Assembly (NCBI GenBank): GCA_016866215.1
Contig: VGNE01000004.1
Coordinates: 44,973-108,972 of the forward strand
Length of the DNA stretch: 64,000 nucleotides
From: Chloroflexota bacterium
Lineage (GTDB): Bacteria; Chloroflexota; Anaerolineae; Anaerolineales; Villigracilaceae
Direction of reading: 5' to 3'
Below, piece after piece: positions 18,501 to 26,226 of the stretch (position 1 is the first letter of the stretch; every line of letters starts with the position of its first letter). Below the pieces are notes generated by a model. The model made no database searches, was not told where the DNA came from, and was given only the letters and a program-made list of their open reading frames with translations. The translations under genes were made by a program, and so were the position numbers.

Positions 18501-19050
18501 ACCGCAGTCCTTCTACGGGCCGCGCGGACTGGCAGTGGATGCCAAAGGGAGAGTCTACGTCACGGATACCGGCAACAAACGCATCGTCGTGTTTGATGCG
18601 AACGGGAATTTCATCACGCAATTTGGAAGCGCAGGCTTTGATCCGGGTCAATTCGACGAGCCTGTCGGAATCGCGGTTGACAGGAATGGAACTGTCTATG
18701 TCGTTGATACATGGAACCAACGAGTGCAAACTTTTACACCTCTTGAGACTGAAGGATTCCTTAACTTCGCCCCGGAACGTCAATGGGATATCTACGGCTG
18801 GTTTGGTCAGTCTCTGGATAACAAACCATTCATTGCAGTTAATGACGACTTGCATGTGTTCATCACAGATCCCGAGGGTTATCGGGTGATGGAGTTCGAG
18901 CCGAATGGAAACCTCCTACGCACCTGGGGTGATTTCGGAAACACTGGCTCAAGCTTTGGTCTCGCTTCAGGCATCGCAATGGATCCCGCTGGACATGTTT
19001 GGGTTACAGACGGCTTATATAACCGCATCATGAGATTCACCCTGCCGTAA
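15526..19050 (+). CDS. TIGR03663-type membrane glycosyltransferase fused to an NHL beta-propeller
   Basis: A 1174-residue protein. The N-terminal part (about residues 20-680) is a GT39-like GT-C fold with a dozen or more membrane helices; the TIGR03663 hallmarks are SHDEGLHTYFSWLLYRG (about residues 47-63) and MMHGPFQFH just after it. A soluble region of about 200 residues follows. From about residue 890 to the end there are six-bladed propeller repeats of the NHL type, each with the pattern GVAI..DGSVYVTDTWNHRVQKF. GT-C enzymes use lipid-linked sugars at the outer membrane face, so the propeller is probably extracytoplasmic. The fusion suggests a sensor or binding role for the propeller. AAAGGTG precedes the ATG. 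Confidence 0.88.
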   Translation: MDQKRNWLERPVHSSLPALTNEIVIFAVVILLAFVTRFYDLGSRVMSHDEGLHTYFSWLLYRGQGYQHSPMMHGPFQFHIIALAYFLFGASDFTARIPVALFSIATVWMVWHWRRYLGKWGALIAGFLLVISPFMLYYGRYVRNESYVGFSGIVMLYAILRHLEIGGKKYLFMLAAALALHFTSKETSFIFSAQALIFLAIYFIVQVTRRPWINAEREYRTFIIALAVAVLLAGSAAGYGLYTRDETTLSGNETAAPSDPTEMTSPLTPPEPASLSLTMILGLAAFSAFIVTAFLLIRGYSWERIRNERSFDLLIVTGTIVLPQLAAFPIKFLENTLKVTLPTTAPEVQALSADLRSILIIAGFLLGMFIISAIIGLLWNKEKWWQTALIFWVPFTILYTTVFTNSDGFFTGTIGSLGYWIVQQDVERGSQPWYYYLLVQIPIYEFLPALGFMLALALGYKRKPAVLVEADDGKDEIIHRFEDQHQEESNFPNTFSLLVWWCVISIFAFSYAGERMPWLTYHIAWPMILLTGWALGRVIDTTDWQKLSEQRFPLALAALPVFIASIAGMALAINGPTPPFQGKELAHLQASAAFLLPLITTVLSVAGIIYFLKEWNFREIRNAFVLIFFAFLALLTTRASFRASYITYDQATEFLVYAHGATGIKDIIEQAKEISERTTGGMGVAIAYDASAPDTGVSWPFVWYLRDFTNQRSFDQPTRSLRDSVVIIVDEKNFDKIEPAIGPGYYRVDYIRMWWPMQDYFGLVYDRDPNTSFPEDYACNGLMSFLKLRKSKDYSKFCEGFTNPDIRAGLVQIWLNRDYTLYAQAKGRSDLTLSTWSPADRMRLYIRQDVASQIWNYGVAPAALETIIDPTEGKYILLPADLILDSTQANPVVLNGPRSLAFAKDGTVFVADSRNHRILHLDMTGKTIHEWGTFADGVNTPAGPGTFNEPWGVAIGLDGSVYVTDTWNHRVQKFTAQGKFITSWGIFGQGETPQSFYGPRGLAVDAKGRVYVTDTGNKRIVVFDANGNFITQFGSAGFDPGQFDEPVGIAVDRNGTVYVVDTWNQRVQTFTPLETEGFLNFAPERQWDIYGWFGQSLDNKPFIAVNDDLHVFITDPEGYRVMEFEPNGNLLRTWGDFGNTGSSFGLASGIAMDPAGHVWVTDGLYNRIMRFTLP

Positions 19051-19098
19051 AGATAAAGAAGGATGAGGGACGATTTCTTTCATCCTTATTTCATCTGA

Positions 19099-19104
19099 TA
19101 TAAT
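19099..19104 (+). promoter_or_regulatory. -10 box of the sucCD promoter
   Basis: TATAAT lies 41 bases before the sucC ATG; CAAGAGAGACTA before the start is a weak ribosome site. No clear -35 hexamer is visible. Confidence 0.55.
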
Positions 19105-19144
19105 GCCGATGCTTTTTTAGCAAGATATTCTCCAAGAGAGACTA

Positions 19145-20284
19145 ATGAAACTCCACGAGTACCAATCAAAAACAATTTTTTCAAAGTATGGCATCCCGAT
19201 CCCCAAGGGCCGGGTGGCGGCTACCGCTCAGGAAGCAAAGCAAATTGCAGAAGAGTTGGGTGGCCGCGTTGTTATTAAAGCGCAAGTGCTGGTCGGTGGA
19301 CGCGGAAAAGCGGGCGGCGTAAAACTCGCCAAAGACTCCGCCGAAGCGGAACAACTTGCGACACAAATTTTGGGTATGGACATCAAAGGCTTGCCAGTTC
19401 GCAAAGTACTGGTCGATGAAGCCTCCGCCATAGACCAGGAAATCTACTTTGCCATCACCAATGACCGCGCCGCCAAGAAGCCAGTCATGATTGCCTCTGC
19501 CGCAGGGGGTGTGGACATTGAAGAAGTGGCCGCAACCAGTCCTGAAAAGATCGTCAAAGTTCACATTGATCCGTTGCTGGGGTTGCGTGAATATCAGGCC
19601 CGCGATGTGGCCGTCGCAATTGACCTGCCGCGCGCATACTGGAAAGATTTTGTGAAGATCGCGATGAGCCTATGGCAAGTTTATAGCGGGACAGATGCCA
19701 TACTGGCAGAGATCAATCCGCTGGTGATCACAAAAGAAAAGAAGTTGATCGCCCTCGATGGCAAAATGATGATCGACGACAACGCCCTCTTCCGCCAGCT
19801 GGACCTGGTAGAAATGCGTGACACAGACGAGGACGCCCCTTCTGAAATCGAAGCCCGTAAGTACGGACTTTCCTTCATCAAACTGGACGGCAACATCGGC
19901 TGTATGGTCAATGGCGCAGGTCTCGCCATGACCAGCATGGACGTGATCAAACTCTTCGGCGGCGAACCTGCCAACTTCCTCGATGTAGGCGGCGGTGCTG
20001 GCGCGGAAAAAGTTGCCGCCGGCATGCGTATCATTCTTACAGACAACAATGTCAAGGCTGTATTGTTCAACATCTTCGGCGGTATCACACGCTGTGATGA
20101 AGTGGCCCGCGGCATTCTCGCTGCAATGAATGAGGTCAAACCGAAAGTTCCGATGGTTGTCCGCCTGGTTGGAACGAACGCAGATGAAGGCCGCCGCCTG
20201 CTCGAAAATGCAAATATGATCACTGCCGAAACCCTCGCCGACGCGGCGAAGAAATCTGTTGCAGCCGCGAAGAAAGGGAAATAA
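19145..20284 (+). CDS. sucC: Succinyl-CoA synthetase, beta subunit
   Basis: A 379-residue ATP-grasp protein, the nucleotide-binding subunit of the TCA-cycle enzyme that makes ATP or GTP from succinyl-CoA. The N-terminal [20 protein letters not shown], the ATP-grasp segment [15 protein letters not shown] (around residue 44), the metal-binding LAEINPLVI and the C-terminal [14 protein letters not shown] are all typical. It is followed after three bases by sucD, so the pair is co-transcribed and probably co-translated. The length matches the family. Confidence 0.97.
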   Translation: MKLHEYQSKTIFSKYGIPIPKGRVAATAQEAKQIAEELGGRVVIKAQVLVGGRGKAGGVKLAKDSAEAEQLATQILGMDIKGLPVRKVLVDEASAIDQEIYFAITNDRAAKKPVMIASAAGGVDIEEVAATSPEKIVKVHIDPLLGLREYQARDVAVAIDLPRAYWKDFVKIAMSLWQVYSGTDAILAEINPLVITKEKKLIALDGKMMIDDNALFRQLDLVEMRDTDEDAPSEIEARKYGLSFIKLDGNIGCMVNGAGLAMTSMDVIKLFGGEPANFLDVGGGAGAEKVAAGMRIILTDNNVKAVLFNIFGGITRCDEVARGILAAMNEVKPKVPMVVRLVGTNADEGRRLLENANMITAETLADAAKKSVAAAKKGK

Positions 20285-20287
20285 TCC

Positions 20288-21148
20288 ATGAGTATATTAG
20301 TTGACAAGAACACACGCCTGATCGTTCAAGGCATTACAGGCAATGAAGGTTTATTCCACACCACACAGATGGTCGCGTATGGCACAAACGTGATCGGTGG
20401 TGTGACACCCGGTAAAGGCGGCGAATGGGTACTTGAAAAATTGCCGGTCTTTGACTCTGTCAAGACCGCCAAAGACGCCACAGACGCAAACGCCACAATC
20501 ATCTTCGTCCCCGCACGCTTCGCAGCGGACGCCATGTTTGAAGCCGCCGATGCAGGCATTCCCCTCATCATCTGCATTACCGAAGGAGTGGCTGTTCAGG
20601 ATATGATGCGTGTGCGTAATTATCTTGACCAGAAAAAAGTACGCCTGATCGGACCAAACTGCCCAGGCTTGCTCACCCCCGGTGAAGCGAAAGTCGGTAT
20701 CATACCAGGCGACATTGCCATCCCCGGTAATGTCGGCGTGGTATCACGCTCTGGCACATTGACATACGAAGTCCTTTACGCCATGAAAAACCTGGGCATG
20801 GGCGCCAGCACCTGCGTAGGCATTGGCGGCGATCCGGTCAATGGCACAAACTTTACCGACGTGTTGGAGATGTTCGAGCATGATCCCAAGACCGAGAAGG
20901 TCATTCTGATTGGTGAGATCGGCGGCAACGAAGAGGAAAAAGCGGCGGAATACATCTCTTCCAAAATGACCAAACCCGTCGCGGCCTTCATCGCGGGTCA
21001 AACCGCTCCCCCCGGAAAACGGATGGGACACGCCGGCGCGATCATCGAAGGCGGCGCAGGCACCGCCGTAGACAAGATCAAAGCCCTCGAAGCCGCAGGC
21101 GTAAAAGTCGCCAAGCACCCGGAAGAAATTCCGGCCTTACTTATGTAA
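20288..21148 (+). CDS. sucD: Succinyl-CoA synthetase, alpha subunit
   Basis: A 286-residue CoA-binding subunit. The N-terminal Rossmann segment reads [26 protein letters not shown] holds the CoA pocket, and the phosphorylated histidine lies in [14 protein letters not shown] near residue 246. It partners with the SucC encoded immediately upstream. A long perfect hairpin follows about 65 bases after the stop. Confidence 0.97.
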   Translation: MSILVDKNTRLIVQGITGNEGLFHTTQMVAYGTNVIGGVTPGKGGEWVLEKLPVFDSVKTAKDATDANATIIFVPARFAADAMFEAADAGIPLIICITEGVAVQDMMRVRNYLDQKKVRLIGPNCPGLLTPGEAKVGIIPGDIAIPGNVGVVSRSGTLTYEVLYAMKNLGMGASTCVGIGGDPVNGTNFTDVLEMFEHDPKTEKVILIGEIGGNEEEKAAEYISSKMTKPVAAFIAGQTAPPGKRMGHAGAIIEGGAGTAVDKIKALEAAGVKVAKHPEEIPALLM

Positions 21149-21212
21149 CATACTTTCAATCGGGGTTTGTCCCCAAATGAAAGCATCGCAACATTCAACC
21201 CCCTTAGAAATA

Positions 21213-21243
21213 CGTAGAGCCGCCTATAAATGGCGGCTCTACG
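21213..21243. terminator. Long hairpin between convergent sucD and acpP
   Basis: CGTAGAGCCGCC and GGCGGCTCTACG form a perfect 12-bp stem with a TATAAAT loop. There is no strong T run on either side, so it may be a repeat-derived hairpin that ends both transcripts. Confidence 0.6.
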
Positions 21244-21264
21244 GTTATAATCGCGAATAATCAA

Positions 21265-21501
21265 TTACTTCTTACGAGCGTCGATATATTTTACAGCTTC
21301 GCCGACAGTGGTAATCTTCTGGGCATCATCATCGGAAATCTCGGCGCCGAACTTATCTTCAAAAGCCATAATCAACTCTACGAGATCCAGCGAATCAGCC
21401 TCAAGGTCCTCACGGAAGCGAGCCTCCATTGTGATCTTCGCCTCATCCGCCCCAAGCAAATCCTTTACAATCGCCCGCAGTTCTGTATATGTGTCAGACA
21501 T
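21265..21501 (-). CDS. acpP: Acyl carrier protein
   Basis: A 78-residue four-helix carrier for fatty acid synthesis. The phosphopantetheine attachment serine is S37 in [11 protein letters not shown] chose the ATG at 21501 because GGAGG lies five bases before it; a TTG twelve bases upstream would place the ribosome site inside the coding region. It stands alone on the minus strand between sucD and fni; no other fatty acid synthesis gene is near. Confidence 0.96.
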   Translation of the reverse strand: MSDTYTELRAIVKDLLGADEAKITMEARFREDLEADSLDLVELIMAFEDKFGAEISDDDAQKITTVGEAVKYIDARKK

Positions 21502-21533
21502 TACAACCTCCAATTTATTTTGTTGATAGACTT

Positions 21534-21572
21534 ATTGTAATCACTTGACAAACCCTGTCAAGCCGGTATTAT
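21534..21572. promoter_or_regulatory. Overlapping divergent promoters of acpP and fni
   Basis: The palindrome CTTGACA-AACCC-TGTCAAG (21544-21562) supplies a consensus TTGACA on each strand. On plus, TTGACA (21545-21550), a 16-base spacer and TATTAT (21567-21572) lead to fni. On minus, TTGACA (21561-21556), a 16-base spacer and TACAAT (21539-21534) lead to acpP. Each -35 lies within the other promoter's spacer, so the two cannot be occupied at once. Confidence 0.75.
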
Positions 21573-21593
21573 CAAACACAGGAACACTACCCC

Positions 21594-22628
21594 ATGACAA
21601 AAGTTGCGCCCATTGACCAGCGAAAAGCAGACCACATTAAAATCAACTTAGAGCAGGATGTGCGCTCTGCCTTGACAAGTGGTCTCGAACAATACCACTT
21701 CACACACGAGGCATTACCCGAACTGGACTTAAACCGCATCGATACCAGCCTCAGCCTGTTCGGCAAACGATTGGCATCTCCTACCCTTGTCAGTTCCATG
21801 ACCGGCGGCACCTCCGAAGCGGAGACGATTAACCTGCGTCTGGCCGAAGCCGTACAGGAATGTAAAGTTGCAATGGGAGTTGGCAGTCAACGCACTGCCA
21901 TCGAACATCCCGAACAAGCAAAAACATTTCAAGTGCGCCGCGTCGCACCCGATATTTTATTGTTTGCCAATCTCGGCGCAGTGCAACTCAACTACGGCTA
22001 CGGCATTGACCAGTGTCGCAAAGCCGTTGACATGATCCAGGCTGACGCGTTATACCTGCATTTGAATCCAATGCAGGAAGCGTTGCAGGATGCTGGCGAC
22101 ACAAACTGGGTTGGCTTGGCAAAAAAAATAGAAGAGATTTGTAAAAAAATAGAAGTGCCCGTCATAGCAAAAGAAGTTGGATGGGGAATTTCAGAACGGA
22201 CAGCAAAATTACTCGCCGATTGCGGCGTCTCCGCTATTGATGTAGCCGGCGCGGGCGGCACGAGTTGGTCACAAGTTGAAATGCACCGCGCCCCCGACGA
22301 ATTCTCCCGTCAACTCGCCGCCACTTTCGTCGGCTGGGGCATCCCCACTGCCGAATCTATTTTGAATGTCAACAAAACTGCGCCAGATATGGCCATCTTC
22401 GCCAGCGGCGGCATTAAAGACGGACTCGATATCGCCAAGTGTATTGCCCTTGGCGCAACCCTCGGCGGCATGGCGGGTCAATTCCTCAAAGCCGCGGCGG
22501 TTTCAACCGAGAAAGCCGTTGAGATGATGAAGCTCACGAAGAGGCAGATTGAAGTGACGATGTTTGCGTGTGGCGCTGAAAAGTTGGAAGGGCTAGCCCT
22601 GCGACTGCAAGGAGTGTCGAAGGGTTGA
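21594..22628 (+). CDS. fni: Type 2 isopentenyl-diphosphate delta-isomerase
   Basis: A 344-residue FMN-dependent enzyme that interconverts IPP and DMAPP for isoprenoid synthesis. Recognisable features are the N-terminal [28 protein letters not shown] with the flavin-binding region, VGSQR, the HLNPMQE metal/substrate segment near residue 158 and [10 protein letters not shown] near residue 220. The C-terminal residues ([11 protein letters not shown]) are encoded by a copy of the dispersed GACTGCAAGGAGTGTCGAAGG repeat. Two further, diverged copies of the 3' end of this gene lie downstream at 23435 and 24704. Confidence 0.95.
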   Translation: MTKVAPIDQRKADHIKINLEQDVRSALTSGLEQYHFTHEALPELDLNRIDTSLSLFGKRLASPTLVSSMTGGTSEAETINLRLAEAVQECKVAMGVGSQRTAIEHPEQAKTFQVRRVAPDILLFANLGAVQLNYGYGIDQCRKAVDMIQADALYLHLNPMQEALQDAGDTNWVGLAKKIEEICKKIEVPVIAKEVGWGISERTAKLLADCGVSAIDVAGAGGTSWSQVEMHRAPDEFSRQLAATFVGWGIPTAESILNVNKTAPDMAIFASGGIKDGLDIAKCIALGATLGGMAGQFLKAAAVSTEKAVEMMKLTKRQIEVTMFACGAEKLEGLALRLQGVSKG

Positions 22629-22671
22629 AGGCTGGGAAGTTAATCGAGTTAAAATCTACATCGGAGAAATC

Positions 22672-23010
22672 ATGATCCACTTGCTCAAAGAAAAAGCTGT
22701 GCCCGTACAAATTCAAGAAATGCTCCAAGAATACGAGAACTTGATCAAAATCGTTGTGGATATTCGACGCCGTTATTTATCGGGTGGCGGAGAAATGCAC
22801 GCTGATTGCGAATCGGTTTTGCTGGAAGATGGCAGTGAGCAGGATGATCTCTGGGGCGCAAACTGGTATCCGAGCGAACAGCGCATCGAATTTGAATCAT
22901 TGATCAATATCCGTCCGCGGTTGGGAAACAGAAACATTGTGATTCAAGACGAGAATCTCCGTAAACAAGTTGAGTCTGTGACAAGAGAATTGCTTGGAGA
23001 TGTCCGATGA
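22672..23010 (+). CDS. DUF5674 family protein
   Basis: A 112-residue protein with the hallmarks of DUF5674: GGGEMHADCESVLLEDGS in the middle, WGANWYP, then FESLINIRPRLGNR. No function is known. GGAG lies seven bases before the ATG. It overlaps the next gene by four bases. The pair is the first cassette between fni and the second copy of the fni 3' end. Confidence 0.82.
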   Translation: MIHLLKEKAVPVQIQEMLQEYENLIKIVVDIRRRYLSGGGEMHADCESVLLEDGSEQDDLWGANWYPSEQRIEFESLINIRPRLGNRNIVIQDENLRKQVESVTRELLGDVR

Positions 23011-23351
23011 CAAATAAAGAAAAACTCCGCGAACGCTTTTTGCGCGACCCTCTCCCCCGCCGCCTGGGTGGACTTGCCGCCACGCTCGGACGTATTTCAT
23101 CCTCCGCGAGAAAATCAACTGACCCAAACATCGTATCCAATTTACTCGATGAAGCCAAACACCTCATCGAATGGACAGCCGCCGAGGCCGAGCCTGAAAC
23201 CGCCGCAGAACTTGTCCGAATTCAAACGATGATTTCTCTCTGGCAACGCGCATGGACAGATGCCAGCCAGAATCCAAAACAAAGACTTTTACTTTCAGTG
23301 CAAGCAAAAGATTGGTCTGATAAGGCAGTGGATTTTTCGGGATTGGTTTAG
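23007..23351 (+). CDS. Small hypothetical protein coupled to DUF5674
   Basis: A 114-residue, mostly helical protein that I do not recognise. It starts inside the stop codon of the DUF5674 gene (ATGA), so the two are translationally coupled and could form a two-component module in the manner of a toxin and antitoxin. No catalytic motif is evident. Confidence 0.7.
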   Translation: MTNKEKLRERFLRDPLPRRLGGLAATLGRISSSARKSTDPNIVSNLLDEAKHLIEWTAAEAEPETAAELVRIQTMISLWQRAWTDASQNPKQRLLLSVQAKDWSDKAVDFSGLV

Positions 23352-23390
23352 CATGACAAACCCACCCTCCTCTTTCAAAAGCAACGAATC

Positions 23391-23425
23391 CCCCTCTCCT
23401 TTCAGGAGAGGGGCTAGGGGTGAGG
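23391..23425. repeat. Hairpin repeat CCCCTCTCC-GGAGAGGGG
   Basis: CCCCTCTCCT-TTC-AGGAGAGGGG followed by CTAGGGGTGAGG is a copy of a repeat that also appears, in frame, inside nnr (about 38740-38766). Confidence 0.65.
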
Positions 23426-23434
23426 TCCCTGCCG

Positions 23435-23515
23435 AAGCGGCAAATTGAGGTGACGATGTTCGCGGCTGGAGCAAGTGATTTGCAATCGCTTGAAAGCAAA
23501 TTGGCTGTTGTATAA
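23435..23515 (+). pseudogene. Second copy of the fni 3' end
   Basis: In frame this reads [18 protein letters not shown] and ends at a stop codon after KLAVV. The [10 protein letters not shown] core is identical to that of the full fni at 21594, while the tail differs. Only about 27 codons remain. The final codons overlap a TATAAT box (23511-23516) that can drive the next cassette. Confidence 0.8.
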
Positions 23516-23532
23516 TTGAGATGGAGATAATT

Positions 23533-23748
23533 ATGGAAACTGTACAATTTAGAACAAAAATCAAAAACGGTGTCATTGAAGTTCCCAAGAAATATCAAGG
23601 GAAATTCAATGACAATGTGCGAGTCATTCTTGTCGCTGAAAGCACAAAAGTGAAAGCCATTAATTATCTTGTTGAATTAATGGCTCATCCCTTGAAAATA
23701 AAAGGATTTCGCCCTCTGACCAGAAAAGAAGCCCATGTCAGAAATTGA
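23533..23748 (+). CDS. Probable orphan antitoxin
   Basis: A 71-residue protein beginning METVQFRTKIKNGVIEVPKKYQ, the pattern of AbrB-like or related antitoxins that sit in front of PIN toxins. GGAG lies before the ATG at 23533. The downstream frame that would hold the toxin opens as MSEIEICLTVTKI and stops at once, so the partner seems lost. The upstream -10 box is in the end of the fni fragment. Confidence 0.6.
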   Translation: METVQFRTKIKNGVIEVPKKYQGKFNDNVRVILVAESTKVKAINYLVELMAHPLKIKGFRPLTRKEAHVRN

Positions 23749-23805
23749 GATCTGTCTTACAGTCACCAAAATTTGAATGTGTGATTTTGAGAAAGGAATT
23801 TCGCT

Positions 23806-24141
23806 ATGACTGTTTATCCAAATCCAAACACAAAATACGCCAAAGGAGTCCGCAGACTTGCAGAACTTTATGAAAAAAAGCAGGTTAGCAGTTTAACTGC
23901 CCAAACTCTGAACAAGGCTGTTGAATACGAAGTCAGTCAATCACAGACACAATTGGCGGAAATTGAAAAAATCCTAACCAATTACGAAAAGCAATTTAAC
24001 TTGTCCACAGTTGAGTTCTTCAAGCGCTATCAGGCGGGGCAAACAGACGATAGCGCCGAATCGGTTGAATGGGCATCGCTGGCACAAATGGCAGAAAGTA
24101 TCCGCAAACGTCTTGCATTGCTTAGTGAGCCATCCGAATGA
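23806..24141 (+). CDS. Probable antitoxin of a DUF6516 (TumE-like) pair
   Basis: A 111-residue mostly helical protein with a charged coiled segment (VEYEVSQSQTQLAEIEKIL) and the later SAESVEWASLAQM stretch, which corresponds to the SIEWRNAL stretch of the protein at 61794. GAAAGGAATTTCGCT precedes the ATG. It overlaps the DUF6516 gene by four bases. By position it should be the antitoxin; this is an inference. Confidence 0.65.
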   Translation: MTVYPNPNTKYAKGVRRLAELYEKKQVSSLTAQTLNKAVEYEVSQSQTQLAEIEKILTNYEKQFNLSTVEFFKRYQAGQTDDSAESVEWASLAQMAESIRKRLALLSEPSE

Positions 24142-24518
24142 ATCCGATAGAATATGTAGAGTCGGTCAAAGAACGCCTTTCGACCGACTCTATTGTTATC
24201 AGTTTCGATGTCATCAGGGAATTTGCTAATCTTGATGAAGGCTTTATTCGTGTTCGGGCAAACCTGACCAACAACGACATCCTTGATTTCTCAGAGTTTG
24301 TCAAGCAGGCAAACGACCTGGAGCTCGTAAGCTATCGTTACCAATGGCTCGAAAAAAACAAAAAACATATTCGCAGGTGGGATAATGCCCTACACTATCC
24401 CAAACTCAAAAATTTTCCGCATCATATCCACGACGGCGAAACAAACGAAGTCACACCTGGTGCGCTGACAAACATCTTTGCTATTCTTGATGAAATTGCC
24501 AAAATCATCGGCGAGTAA
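24138..24518 (+). CDS. DUF6516 family protein, probable TumE-like toxin
   Basis: A 126-residue protein with the family signature W-DNALHYPKLKNFPHHIHDG around residue 80. DUF6516 members are named as TumE-type toxins of two-gene systems. A second member of the family occurs at 61477-61821 on the other strand with the same W-NAPHHP...NFPHHFHN signature. Here all recognisable residues are intact, so the module may be active. It starts within the stop of the upstream gene. Confidence 0.72.
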   Translation: MNPIEYVESVKERLSTDSIVISFDVIREFANLDEGFIRVRANLTNNDILDFSEFVKQANDLELVSYRYQWLEKNKKHIRRWDNALHYPKLKNFPHHIHDGETNEVTPGALTNIFAILDEIAKIIGE

Positions 24519-24687
24519 TTTCACCTGCGGCATCGTGCGCCAAATCCGCTTCCCCGACTGGCAATCCACCGAAGGCGGCAGGCGCGAAGTCAGGAGGGTG
24601 TTACGCCGAACGCTGGCGAAATACAAATTGCACACCGATACGGAACTATTCGAAAAGGTGTATGGGTATGTCAAGGAATATTATTAG
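24516..24687 (+). pseudogene. C-terminal remnant of a type I restriction subunit (HsdR-like)
   Basis: The frame reads IVRQIRFPDWQSTEGG then REVRRVLRRTLAKYKLH and ends DTELFEKVYGYVKEYY, which resembles the extreme C-terminus of HsdR proteins. No helicase or nuclease motif remains and no start is present. It starts directly at the stop codon of the DUF6516 gene and ends 16 bases before the third fni 3' end copy. Confidence 0.6.
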
Positions 24688-24703
24688 AAAGGTATGCTCA
24701 TAT

Positions 24704-24832
24704 TTCAAAGCCGCCGCTATTTCCACCGAAAAAGTTGTTGAAATAATGAAGTTGACGAAGCGGCAGATTGAGGTGACGATGTTTGCGGTGGCGCAGGGAG
24801 AATTGGAGATCGGGAAGTTGGCGGAACGGTAA
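24704..24832 (+). pseudogene. Third copy of the fni 3' end
   Basis: In frame it reads FKAAAISTEKVVEIMKLTK then [18 protein letters not shown] and ends KLAER before a stop. This is the last 42 codons of an fni homologue, similar but not identical to the full gene ([20 protein letters not shown]). A TATAAT box (24838-24843) follows at once. Confidence 0.85.
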
Positions 24833-24860
24833 AGTTGTATAATAGCGAAAGAGGTGTGCC

Positions 24861-25098
24861 ATGACCAATTTTGAACAAACGCTCTTAAAGGAAGTAGCCA
24901 CTCTTCCAGAATCTCGTTACGCAGACGTCCTGGCATTTATTCGCTTCTTGAAGATCAGTATTAAGAGACGACGAAGCATTGGAACGCGAGTACGATGAAG
25001 CCATCAAAGACGCCCGTGCAACTGCATTGAAATACAACATCACCGAAGAAGACATTAACGCCGAAATCCGTGCTGTGAGGGAAGGCAAAGATAAATGA
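24861..25098 (+). pseudogene. Frameshifted antitoxin
   Basis: The first 36 codons (MTNFEQTLLKEVATLPESRY...) and the following DDEALEREYDEAIKDARA...EIRAVREGKDK are in different frames; the break is near 24966. Together they make one antitoxin of about 80 residues, the usual partner of a PIN toxin. GAAAGAGGTGTGCC precedes the ATG, and the TATAAT box lies 18 bases upstream. Confidence 0.7.
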
Positions 25099-25160
25099 AA
25101 AGAGTCGTCCTCGACACGAATATTTTTGTGTCCATGGAAATGGGCGGACCCCCCTGTGTC
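25095..25160 (+). pseudogene. N-terminal stub of a PIN-domain toxin
   Basis: MKRVVLDTNIFVS is the typical start of a PIN-family toxin with its first catalytic aspartate. It overlaps the antitoxin stop (ATGA) as in intact modules. After about 20 codons the homology is lost, so the toxin has been truncated by a deletion or insertion. Confidence 0.65.
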
Positions 25161-25293
25161 CTTATGTTTTATCATACTAGTGACACGATCAAGGCATCAT
25201 CGCAACATGGAAAAAGAGAAGAGAGAAAAAACTTCGCAAACGTTTTCTACACCCCCCATCGACTAGGCGGATAACCATCTACCTACCCTCAAT

Positions 25294-25324
25294 CAAAAAC
25301 TGGCGGCCATTTGACCGCCAGCCT
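25294..25324 (-). terminator. Rho-independent terminator of the secreted protein gene
   Basis: On the minus strand CTGGCGG-TCAAATGG-CCGCCAG is followed by TTTTTG. Confidence 0.85.
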
Positions 25325-25346
25325 TGTTACTTGTCACTTTCCATAC

Positions 25347-25847
25347 CTACGGGTTCGTTTGCTGTCCCGCGCCCCAGCCGTTCATCATGCCGCGGCCATA
25401 GCCGTTGCCCATCCTGCCGTTGCCGTAATACCCTTGCGGGCCCGTGCCGATGCAATTTCCAGAGCCCATGCCGGCTGCGTGCGAGAGCATCCAATCTGCC
25501 TGCTCCTGGGTAACGACATCGGCTTTCACAGCCGCCGTCAGCGCATTCGCACGGACTTCCGTCATCACTGCGGGGAATTCTTCAGCGCTGACGCCAGCCG
25601 AGATGGCGATCTCGTACATGCTCTCGCCGGCCGCGAGGCGGGTGTTGACATCATTAACATTCAGGTCAAGTTGTTTTGCGAACTCAATTGTCATAAAGGT
25701 GTGCAGCAGGGGACCTGTTTCGCCATTCTGCATCATGGGGCCATGTCCAGTGAACGGAGGTGTGCCATCCTGTGCGAACGCCGCGCCCACACCGAACACG
25801 CCTAAAGCAAATACTACCAAACCAACGATCAAAATTGTCTTTTTCAT
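25347..25847 (-). CDS. Secreted protein with Gly/Met-rich tail
   Basis: A 166-residue protein with a signal peptide (MKKTILIVGLVVFALGVFGVGAAFA, cleavage expected near residue 25). The middle part (about residues 48-120) is helical and resembles DUF2680-like repeats, with VSAEEFPAVMTEVRANAL and VVTQEQADWML. The C-terminus is rich in Gly, Met, Tyr and Asn. AAAGGAGTATAAA precedes the ATG. The function is unknown; the methionine-rich tail could bind metal, but that is speculation. Confidence 0.75.
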   Translation of the reverse strand: MKKTILIVGLVVFALGVFGVGAAFAQDGTPPFTGHGPMMQNGETGPLLHTFMTIEFAKQLDLNVNDVNTRLAAGESMYEIAISAGVSAEEFPAVMTEVRANALTAAVKADVVTQEQADWMLSHAAGMGSGNCIGTGPQGYYGNGRMGNGYGRGMMNGWGAGQQTNP

Positions 25848-25956
25848 TTTATACTCCTTTGAGTGATATTTCAGGCTTATTCCTGATTACGCTCAAAGGA
25901 TACAACCGCAATGTAAAGTTCTCATAAAGAAAGCACAAAGAGTGGAAAAAGACGAT

Positions 25957-26223
25957 TCAATACCGCGCCATGTATAACAACACCGAATAAATGATCGCCG
26001 TCAACAGCCCAATGATGGAAAGTACAATCCCCACGATTGCGGCCCTTTTATTTTCAGACCTTCTTCCCAGCACACCCAACACGATCCCGAGGATTCCAAG
26101 AATCGTGCCGAAAATCGGAATAAGTCCGCCGCACAAACTCAATACACCCAGCGCAGCAGAAGCGAGAGCATAAAATTTATTGGTGCGCTCTTCAGGGTCG
26201 AGGGAGGCAGGGTCAGTTTCCAT
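25957..26223 (-). CDS. DUF4190-type small membrane protein
   Basis: An 88-residue protein with a charged N-terminus (METDPASLDPEE) and two glycine-rich transmembrane segments separated by RRSENKRAA, the pattern of DUF4190 proteins. It starts three bases after the uvrB stop and is therefore the second gene of a uvrB operon. The role is unknown. Confidence 0.75.
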   Translation of the reverse strand: METDPASLDPEERTNKFYALASAALGVLSLCGGLIPIFGTILGILGIVLGVLGRRSENKRAAIVGIVLSIIGLLTAIIYSVLLYMARY

Positions 26224-26226
26224 GGA

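Noticed and set aside
19681..20313. 210-residue frame on the minus strand
   Set aside because: It is a shadow of sucC, with Ser/Ala-rich composition and no ribosome site.
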